Part shown: positions 6,583 through 11,785 of the stretch, in pieces
Layout of the letters: every line of letters starts with the position of its first letter
How positions within the stretch are numbered: the stretch's first letter is position 1
Assembly (NCBI GenBank): GCA_005881495.1
Contig: VBHI01000143.1
Coordinates: 1 to 11,785, forward strand
DNA from: Chloroflexota bacterium
GTDB lineage: Bacteria > Chloroflexota > Ktedonobacteria > Ktedonobacterales > Ktedonobacteraceae
Reading direction: 5' to 3'
DNA length: 11,785 nucleotides
Program-made: the position numbers and the translations under genes
The notes under the pieces: generated by a model
What the model was told of the DNA's origin: nothing
Seen by the model: the letters and a program-made list of their open reading frames with translations, nothing else
The model's database searches: none

Positions 6583-7518
6583 TCACTGCTTCTCTTTCTC
6601 TGTCTTTGTAGAAACAATCGTGACCAAATCAAAGGTAGTCATTACGCCTTCTGCGAAGAAGGCATTGATCTCTGCCCCTAAAATAAGAATCATGGCAAAA
6701 TAGTAAAAGAAGATGAGTAGTATAACGACGGAGCCTATTGCCGCGGCTAAGCCGCTTAAAAAATGCTCAATGTAGAGCGGAAAGAAGACCACGTACAATT
6801 GTAGAAGCAAGGCTGCCGTTGCTGCTCCGAGCCAACTTTTACGAAAGCGAATTTTTTGATTAGGGATAATGATATAAATGGCCTGGAACAACAGGTATGC
6901 CGCTAAATACCCCGCAAAAAATTGTATTACATTGACGATGCCGCCAGAAAATTGGCCCGGCAGAAGAGAGATGGCTAGAGCTGTTAAAGCTCCTGCGCCT
7001 ATTGATACCGGTATGAGCACAATAAACAGGATAAGCATGCCTATAGCGGTAACATTCTGGGCGATAAATGTTCTTGGGCGTATATGGTAAATGATACCAA
7101 AACAGTTTTCCATGAGGACGAAGAGGCGCGAACCATAATAAATAGCAAACCCAATGGTGATTATCCATAGGATGCCATTGGCTTTCGACAATTGCTCGCT
7201 GGCGCCATTTAGAATGGCTGAAATTTGTGCTGATGTTGCCGATGGGAAGACTTCAATGAAGTGATTGACGAGGGTGTTGTACTGTTGAGGGCTCAATCCA
7301 CCGAGGACAAGCCCAAGAATGGCCAGCGCTGCAGTGCAGAACGGAAACATTGCCATCAGCAAGTTATATGCCAGGGCCGCTGAGAGATTCCATGACCAAT
7401 CGTTATTGAATTTATTCCAAAAATCTAGTAGGGGCTTAGCGTTTTTCACGGCAGTTTGCACCGGTTCCGGTGCTTTCTTTAATACATTTTCGGCCTCAGT
7501 CTCCATGCTATCTGCCAT
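6583..7518 (-). CDS. YihY/virulence factor BrkB family membrane protein
   Basis: Integral membrane protein of 311 residues of the YihY/BrkB family (once mislabelled ribonuclease BN). Its transport or envelope role is not firmly established. The diagnostic N-terminal segment WNLSAALAYNLLMAMFPF (about 43-60) is present, as is the GSRLFVLMENCFGIIY segment near 129-144. Six hydrophobic stretches are visible at roughly 45-75, 114-136, 155-185, 193-218, 229-253 and 257-290; the last ends in the family GAEINAFFAE signature. The N-terminus (about 1-35) is charged and cytosolic. ATG at 7518 is preceded by GAGAGGG 5 bases upstream. It is transcribed divergently from menA across a 119-base gap that contains an inverted repeat, so the two might share regulation. 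Confidence 0.93.
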   Translation of the reverse strand: MADSMETEAENVLKKAPEPVQTAVKNAKPLLDFWNKFNNDWSWNLSAALAYNLLMAMFPFCTAALAILGLVLGGLSPQQYNTLVNHFIEVFPSATSAQISAILNGASEQLSKANGILWIITIGFAIYYGSRLFVLMENCFGIIYHIRPRTFIAQNVTAIGMLILFIVLIPVSIGAGALTALAISLLPGQFSGGIVNVIQFFAGYLAAYLLFQAIYIIIPNQKIRFRKSWLGAATAALLLQLYVVFFPLYIEHFLSGLAAAIGSVVILLIFFYYFAMILILGAEINAFFAEGVMTTFDLVTIVSTKTEKEKQ

Positions 7519-7561
7519 CGTATCCCTCTCGGATTTTTTATCATAGAATGTAGTGCGTTAT

Positions 7562-7590
7562 TTGACGTTTTATCTCAGGCATACTATGCT
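7562..7590 (+). promoter_or_regulatory. Putative promoter of the menA-menG operon
   Basis: TTGACG (7562-7567, five of six to consensus) is followed after 17 bases by TATGCT (7585-7590, four of six). It lies about 48 bases before the menA ATG and points toward it. The -10 sits inside the inverted repeat at 7583-7605. Confidence 0.5.
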
Positions 7591-7605
7591 TATATTATGC
7601 ATAGT
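7583..7605. repeat. Perfect 7-bp inverted repeat over the menA -10 region
   Basis: ACTATGC (7583-7589), spacer TTATATTAT, GCATAGT (7599-7605). The arms are perfectly complementary and the site covers the proposed -10 and start point. This is the usual place for a dimeric repressor, between menA and the divergent yihY gene. No regulator gene is adjacent, and there is no T run to suggest a terminator. Confidence 0.45.
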
Positions 7606-7637
7606 CTATCACGTATTACGATTCAAGAGCTAAGGAA

Positions 7638-8597
7638 ATGGACACTCAAGAAAATAGTTTGAATGTTACTCAAGCAGACACAAACGGGAAGAATCCCGCG
7701 TGGAAAGTCTGGGTGAAGACGGCGCGCCCTTTTTCACTGACTGCCACGGTTAGCCCAGTGCTGGTAGGGACAGCGGTAGCAGCCTATGATGGAACATTCC
7801 ACCCGCTAAGCTTCCTGGCCGCGCTCTTCTCGGGCCTCTTCCTACAGATTGGCGCAAACTACTTCAACGAATACTTTGATTACCTCTACGGCTTAGATCA
7901 TCCTGAATCCCTGGGTGCCAGTACGGTTATCTTCCGCCATGAAATGACAGCGGCACAGGTACTCGGCGGAGGTATCGCTAGTTTTGTAATCGCGGCCCTT
8001 TTTGGCCTTGTACTGATCATCACCAGTGGCCCTGCCATTATCCTCTTCGGACTGGCGGGTATGGCTATAGCTTACTTCTATAGCGCAAAGCCGTTCAAGT
8101 TCGCTTCTCGTGGCCTTGGTGATATCCTGGTCTATATCGCCATGGGTTTCCTGATGACCTGGGGATCCTACTACGTCCAGATCCCTCGCTGGTCCTGGGA
8201 AGCCTTTGTCGCCAGTATACCCGTCGGCTTTCTGGTTACGGCTATTCTGAATATGAATAATGTGCGCGATTACCAGGACGACCTGGCGGTGCGTAAGCTC
8301 ACATTGCCCGTACGTCTCGGCCAGGCGTTCGGCAAGCGGTTCCACGCATTCCTACTTTTTGGTAGCTACATCGCGGTGACCCTCTTTGTCCTGCTCAGGT
8401 TATTGCCCCTGTATAGCCTGGCGGTCTGGATCACCTTCCCGCTGGCCTTTAGTAATGTGCGAACAGTGTTGACGGCAACTGACCGCAAAGCCTTTATCAT
8501 TGGCATCAAGCGAACTGCGAGTCTCCATCTTCAATTTGGGGTGATGCTAGCATTAGGGATTCTGGTCGCGGCGCTTGTGAAATCGTTTGGAGTGTAA
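7638..8597 (+). CDS. menA: 1,4-dihydroxy-2-naphthoate polyprenyltransferase
   Basis: Membrane prenyltransferase of the UbiA superfamily, 319 residues, which attaches a polyprenyl chain to 1,4-dihydroxy-2-naphthoate with loss of CO2 to give demethylmenaquinol. Both aspartate-rich motifs are visible: ANYFNEYFDYLYGLD (73-87), matching N-D/E-xx-D-xxx-G-x-D, and NNVRDYQDDLAVRKLTLPVRLG around 213-234 (first residues NNVRDYQDD), which binds the diphosphate through magnesium. Eight or nine hydrophobic segments follow the charged N-terminal 24 residues. The N-terminal ARPFSLTATVSPVLVG stretch (29-44) is also typical of MenA. The ATG at 7638 has only a close AAGGA, so initiation may be modest. The neighbour menG 54 bases downstream performs the next pathway step. 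A related enzyme (MqnP) acts in the futalosine route, so the naphthoate substrate is not fully certain. Confidence 0.92.
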   Translation: MDTQENSLNVTQADTNGKNPAWKVWVKTARPFSLTATVSPVLVGTAVAAYDGTFHPLSFLAALFSGLFLQIGANYFNEYFDYLYGLDHPESLGASTVIFRHEMTAAQVLGGGIASFVIAALFGLVLIITSGPAIILFGLAGMAIAYFYSAKPFKFASRGLGDILVYIAMGFLMTWGSYYVQIPRWSWEAFVASIPVGFLVTAILNMNNVRDYQDDLAVRKLTLPVRLGQAFGKRFHAFLLFGSYIAVTLFVLLRLLPLYSLAVWITFPLAFSNVRTVLTATDRKAFIIGIKRTASLHLQFGVMLALGILVAALVKSFGV

Positions 8598-8651
8598 AGC
8601 GGGTGGTTGAAGAGAAATTGAGTTAGAATAAAAGGAAGACGAAACATTTTC

Positions 8652-9398
8652 ATGACTAAGAATGTAGCTTTAGAGGAAAAATTTCGGGCGACAGGCGGCA
8701 AACGTCCCTATGTGCAGCGCCTTTTCGGTCGCATTGCCCGTGTCTATGATCCTATGAATCGCCTGATGAGCTTTGGGCTGGATCAACGCTGGCGCGCATT
8801 TGCCGCGCGTTACCTGGCACTGGGAACCGGCGAACTCGGACTTGATTTAGGTGCTGGTACAGCAGATCTCTCCATTGCCGTTATTCGCCGTTCTGGCCCG
8901 GGCACACGGATAATCGGTATGGATATTACGCCGGAGATGCTGGAACTGGGACGTACTAAGATTGCTCGTTTGGGGTTGCAAGACCAGATTGAGTTGCGAG
9001 TTGGCGATGCCGAGGCAATCGATCTACCCGACAACAGCGTTGATGGTTGTTGCTCCGCTTTCACGGTGCGAAACTTAACCGACATCAGGCAGGGCTTCCG
9101 TGAAATGCTGCGCGTCGTACGACCAGGAGGACGAGTTGTCTGCCTGGAGATCAGCCACCCACCCGGCAGAATATTCGGCTCCCTTTTCAACTTCTACTTT
9201 TATAAACTGGCGCCGTTATTCGGTACGGTCATCGGGAAGGCTTTTGAAGAATACAACTACCTGCCCAATTCCCTGACGAATTTCCCTGATGCGCCCGCAC
9301 TCAAAGCGATAATGGAAGAAGTTGGCTGGAGCGATGTGCGCTTTTATCGGCTGACGAGAGGAATAGTCACGGTGCATGTAGGCACAAAAGTTGAGTAA
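8652..9398 (+). CDS. menG: Demethylmenaquinone methyltransferase (UbiE/MenG)
   Basis: SAM-dependent C-methyltransferase of 248 residues that converts demethylmenaquinol to menaquinol, the last step of the pathway begun by the upstream menA. Class I fold motifs are clear: YDPMNRLMSFGLDQRWR (32-48), the UbiE signature; DLGAGTADLS (65-74), the SAM-binding glycine loop; GMDITPEML (89-97), with Asp91 for the SAM ribose; VGDAEAIDLPD (117-127); and FTVRNLTD (137-144), the family FG-x-RN motif with Phe-Thr in place of Phe-Gly. The C-terminal YNYLPNSLTNFP segment is also characteristic. Length matches the family. The ribosome-binding site AAGGAAG is about 13 bases from the ATG, longer than usual. No terminator is visible between menA and this gene, supporting an operon. 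Confidence 0.94.
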   Translation: MTKNVALEEKFRATGGKRPYVQRLFGRIARVYDPMNRLMSFGLDQRWRAFAARYLALGTGELGLDLGAGTADLSIAVIRRSGPGTRIIGMDITPEMLELGRTKIARLGLQDQIELRVGDAEAIDLPDNSVDGCCSAFTVRNLTDIRQGFREMLRVVRPGGRVVCLEISHPPGRIFGSLFNFYFYKLAPLFGTVIGKAFEEYNYLPNSLTNFPDAPALKAIMEEVGWSDVRFYRLTRGIVTVHVGTKVE

Positions 9399-9503
9399 AT
9401 TATTGCGCCCTGGTCATCCTTCGTGTAAGATACTTCAAACTGGCATGCAAACAATCAAAATAGCGCAGCTGTAATGCAGGAAGAAATTCAGGAGGAAAAG
9501 AGT

Positions 9504-9854
9504 ATGGATACCACCGTCACGATTGAATTCACTTCAAATATGGAGCAACATCTCAGAATCCTCGAACAACAGTTAAAGCACATCCGTGATGTGAAGATTG
9601 ACGTGGTTGAGGCAAGGGACCACAAAGCGCCGTCGCTTTTCGCCATTGCTATCGGTAAAAGTGGAGAAAGAGCCGAAAAGGCCGCAGAGACTGTGGCCCA
9701 GGTGCTTCACGATTTCTTGCACACAGATACCGCCGCCCTGAGCCACAAAACTATCTACCTGGTAACGATCGAGGGCGAACGTATCGATATAGAACCGATG
9801 TCGGTGGAGGATATTACGGGGATTATTATGGCGGCCAAAGCGGGGGAATATTAG
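9504..9854 (+). CDS. Hypothetical protein, possible EACC1-like (116 aa)
   Basis: I do not firmly recognise this 116-residue protein. ATG at 9504 is preferred: AGGAGG lies 8 bases upstream, inside the longer frame that begins at 9474 and has no ribosome-binding site. The sequence alternates strand and helix: a beta strand (TVTIEFT), a helix (MEQHLRILEQQLKHI), a strand, a long Ala/Glu-rich helix (GERAEKAAETVAQVLHDFLH, about 54-73), a strand (TIYLVTIEGERIDIE) and a closing helix (SVEDITGIIMAAK). Its size and a final strand reading I-E-G-E-R-I-D-I vaguely recall the small EACC1 domain of effector-associated conflict systems, but this is a low-confidence impression. It has no signal peptide, transmembrane segment or cysteines. 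It is 105 bases after menG and 15 bases before the YkgJ-type gene, with which it probably shares a transcript. Confidence 0.75.
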   Translation: MDTTVTIEFTSNMEQHLRILEQQLKHIRDVKIDVVEARDHKAPSLFAIAIGKSGERAEKAAETVAQVLHDFLHTDTAALSHKTIYLVTIEGERIDIEPMSVEDITGIIMAAKAGEY

Positions 9855-9869
9855 AGAGGTTTTTGACAT

Positions 9870-10160
9870 ATGGCTATCCGCATTATGGAATGTAGAGTTG
9901 GTTGCGGGGCGTGCTGTATTGCCCTGTCCATTTCATCAGCGATTCCTGGGATGCCGAATGGCAAGCCTGCAGGGGTCCGCTGCATTCAATTGACGAAGGA
10001 CAATCACTGCAAGCTCTTTGGCAAGCCAGAACGCCCAGCAGTGTGTAACCGGTTACGCCCTTCCGAGGAGATGTGCGGCCATTCCTCACAGGAAGCGCTC
10101 ATCTACCTCACGCATCTCGAACGAGCAACGACTCCTGGGATATGCCACGAGCTTTTGTGA
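9870..10160 (+). CDS. YkgJ-type cysteine cluster protein
   Basis: Small protein of 96 residues with nine cysteines (C8, C12, C15, C16, C38, C47, C59, C69, C92). The C-x3-C-x2-CC core followed by spaced Cys in a GVRC-I-QLT and CKLFG-x4-PAVC context marks the YkgJ/UPF0153 cysteine cluster family, thought to bind zinc or an iron-sulfur cluster; its cellular role is not settled. In this shorter subtype the first Cys sits only eight residues from the start. ATG at 9870 follows GAGAGG at 10 bases. It starts 15 bases after the 116-residue gene, so they are almost certainly co-transcribed. The downstream gap has no obvious terminator. Confidence 0.87.
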   Translation: MAIRIMECRVGCGACCIALSISSAIPGMPNGKPAGVRCIQLTKDNHCKLFGKPERPAVCNRLRPSEEMCGHSSQEALIYLTHLERATTPGICHELL

Positions 10161-10204
10161 GCGCGCTCAGATATTCCAAAACCATCACTGGCGGAAAGGT
10201 ATTC

Positions 10205-10217
10205 TATACATTGTATA
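10205..10217. repeat. TATACA-T-TGTATA palindrome
   Basis: A 13-base palindrome with perfect 6-bp arms lies about 55 bases upstream of the exporter promoter. A related TATACA overlaps the -10 at 10295-10300. It could be an auxiliary operator; AT-rich palindromes of this size can also be chance. Confidence 0.3.
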
Positions 10218-10270
10218 CGAAAATATCGCACATGAACCACAGCAATATCCAGAGTAACTCGCATGGTGCC

Positions 10271-10300
10271 TTGACACCAACCTTGACTTTATAGTATACA
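10271..10300 (+). promoter_or_regulatory. Putative promoter of the DHA2 exporter gene
   Basis: A consensus TTGACA (10271-10276) is followed after 18 bases by TATACA (10295-10300). It points to the ATG at 10350. The inverted repeat 10302-10319 begins two bases downstream of the -10, which suits repression. Confidence 0.55.
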
Positions 10301-10301
10301 T

Positions 10302-10319
10302 AATGACTAGAAAGTCATT
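10302..10319. promoter_or_regulatory. Putative operator, perfect 7-bp inverted repeat
   Basis: AATGACT (10302-10308), loop AGAA, AGTCATT (10313-10319). It covers the expected transcription start of the exporter gene and is the size of a TetR- or MarR-type dimer site. No such regulator is in the window, so the partner is inferred; the hairpin could also form in the 5' leader. Confidence 0.45.
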
Positions 10320-10349
10320 TATTGGGATAAGAGGTCAGCAGTATTTTCC

Positions 10350-11785
10350 ATGCAAAATCCCGTAGCCGCTCCGCGCCAGGGTGGGCGCGTCTCCTATAAA
10401 TGGATTGTGGCCATGGTGGTGATCTTCGGGTTGTTCATGACGATCCTCGATAGCACCATCGTCAACATTGCTATTCCCCGGCTGCAAAACGTCTTTGGGG
10501 CCGACCTCGCGAGCGTCCAATGGGTGCTCACTGCCTATACATTGGCGCAAGGAGTAGCCACGCCCCTTACTGCCTTTCTCGCCCAACGCCTTGGTCAGAA
10601 GCGCCTCTATTTGATCGCCCTTGCCAGCTTCACGATTGGTTCGGCCTTGTGTGGGCTCTCCTTGAATCTACCTATGCTCATCTTCTTCCGCGTGGTGCAG
10701 GGGGCGACCGGCGCATTTATGTCGCCGTTGGCGATTACGCTGCTCTGGAACGAATTTCCACCGGCAGAGCGTGGCACAGCCATGGGCGCTTTGGGTGTTC
10801 CCATTCTGCTGGCCCCGGCCTTTGGCCCCACCCTTGGTGGCTATATCGTGACCTACCTGGGCTGGCAGCTCATCTTCTTTGTCAATGTGCCGATCGGCAT
10901 CATCGGGATTATCCTGGGGATCATATTCCTGCGTGAGGGACGGCCTGAAACGCGCAGGCCATTCGACATTCCTGGCTTCCTCTTCGCTTCTATCGGCCTG
11001 GGCTCCCTGCTCTATGGTTTATCAGATGCAAGCACCGCTGGGTGGACTTCGACGAAAGTGGAAGGCTTTTTGGCGCTAGGAATAGTGATGCTAGTGCTCT
11101 TTGTTATTGTCGAATTGCGTATTGTCAATCGAGGGGGATATCCACTGCTGGACCTGCGTGTCTTCTCGAATGGGCCCTTTACAACTAGTATGATTGCCAG
11201 TGCCTTGATCACGTTCGCGCTCTTCGGCGGCCTGTTCATCATCCCGATCTACTTGCAGAATGTGCGTGGGTTGAGTGCCTACCAGGCTGGGTTGCTCTTA
11301 CTGCCTCAGGCATTTGCCTCGATGGTGGCAGCGCTGGTGGGAGGTCGCCTGGTGGACAGATTCGGCGTCCGTCCTGTCGTAATCCCTGGCCTGGTCATTC
11401 TGTGTGTGGCGCTCTGGCTGTTTACCTCGATCAGTCTCACCACCCCTTATGGGACAATCCAGCTCTGGCTGATCTTGCGTAGCTTCTCGCTTGGCTTCTG
11501 CTTTCAGCCATTATTTGTCTCAGCGCTCTCGGGGTTTAAAAAACGCATGTTGCCACAGGCCACAACAGTCAGTACCACGGTGCGCTTTGTTATCAGTTCG
11601 TTTGCTGTGGCCGTAATGGCGACCCTGGTACAGTCCCAGACCGCAATCCATTACAAGCACCTTGCTGAAATGGTCACGCCATCTTCACTGCTTGGACAAC
11701 TCGTGCCGCGTTTGCAAGCTCTTTTCGAGCTACATGGAGCATCACCAAGTGCAGCATATGCGGCAGCGATCCTGGCGATAAGCGG
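10350..11785 (+). CDS. DHA2-type MFS multidrug exporter, 3' end beyond window
   Basis: Drug:proton antiporter of the major facilitator superfamily, 14-helix DHA2 (EmrB/QacA) branch. The frame is open from ATG 10350 to the right edge (478 codons). Motifs: LDSTIVNIAIPRLQ with Asp34 (motif D1); AQRLGQKRLY near 81-90 in place of the GRLADRLGRKR motif A; FFRVVQGATGAF near 112-123 (motif B, Arg in R-x-x-QG); APAFGPTLGGY near 154-164 (antiporter motif C); and GWQLIFFVNVPIG near 170-182. About twelve hydrophobic helices fit in the part seen, so the missing C-terminus probably holds the last one or two. The ATG has no close ribosome-binding site (GAGG is 15 bases away), so the start or a leader effect should be treated with care. 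The substrate is unknown. Confidence 0.92.
   Translation, partial: MQNPVAAPRQGGRVSYKWIVAMVVIFGLFMTILDSTIVNIAIPRLQNVFGADLASVQWVLTAYTLAQGVATPLTAFLAQRLGQKRLYLIALASFTIGSALCGLSLNLPMLIFFRVVQGATGAFMSPLAITLLWNEFPPAERGTAMGALGVPILLAPAFGPTLGGYIVTYLGWQLIFFVNVPIGIIGIILGIIFLREGRPETRRPFDIPGFLFASIGLGSLLYGLSDASTAGWTSTKVEGFLALGIVMLVLFVIVELRIVNRGGYPLLDLRVFSNGPFTTSMIASALITFALFGGLFIIPIYLQNVRGLSAYQAGLLLLPQAFASMVAALVGGRLVDRFGVRPVVIPGLVILCVALWLFTSISLTTPYGTIQLWLILRSFSLGFCFQPLFVSALSGFKKRMLPQATTVSTTVRFVISSFAVAVMATLVQSQTAIHYKHLAEMVTPSSLLGQLVPRLQALFELHGASPSAAYAAAILAIS

Noticed and set aside
9399..9503. Possible promoter TTGCGC-17-TAAGAT before the 116-residue gene
   Set aside because: Only three of six -35 and four of six -10 positions match; read-through from menG explains expression as well.
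1..11785. CRISPR arrays, tRNA or rRNA genes, and complete insertion sequences
   Set aside because: No regularly spaced repeats, cloverleaf-like sequences or transposase with terminal repeats were seen on reading through.

Overview
The window looks like a chromosomal segment of a Chloroflexota bacterium, most likely of the Ktedonobacteria type. This is an inference from three things: the gene families present, the moderate GC content, and a large serine recombinase preceded by two small genes, an arrangement I associate with that group. No rRNA or tRNA gene is present to fix the taxonomy.

Region 1 (1-2532, minus strand) is a mobile-element cassette. It has a 175-codon frame resembling the small proteins found beside such recombinases, a 73-codon frame with a strong ribosome-binding site, and a large serine recombinase that runs off the left edge. 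The three frames are packed so tightly that all three minus-strand reading frames are open at 2005-2008.

Region 2 (2657-5844) holds ordinary accessory metabolism. It contains a zinc-dependent deoxycytidylate deaminase-like protein, an unrecognised 125-residue protein, an aldo/keto reductase on the minus strand and a DUF1963/YwqG-type protein. Region 3 (6022-7518) has a small secreted lipoprotein with an HNH-like motif. It lies tail to tail, 3 bases apart, with a YihY/BrkB-family membrane protein gene.

Region 4 (7638-10160, plus strand) is the clearest functional unit: menA (prenylation of dihydroxynaphthoate) followed by menG/ubiE (the final C-methylation), the last two steps of menaquinone synthesis. 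A 116-residue unrecognised protein and a nine-cysteine YkgJ-type protein follow. A promoter-like element with a perfect inverted repeat lies upstream of menA.

Region 5 (10350 to the right edge) is a partial DHA2-type multidrug exporter gene. Its upstream region carries a promoter-like element followed immediately by a perfect 7-bp inverted repeat, the usual layout of a repressor-controlled efflux gene. No CRISPR array, RNA gene, complete insertion sequence or clearly new multi-gene defence system was seen. The most unusual parts are the overlapping recombinase cassette and the conserved-looking unknowns.
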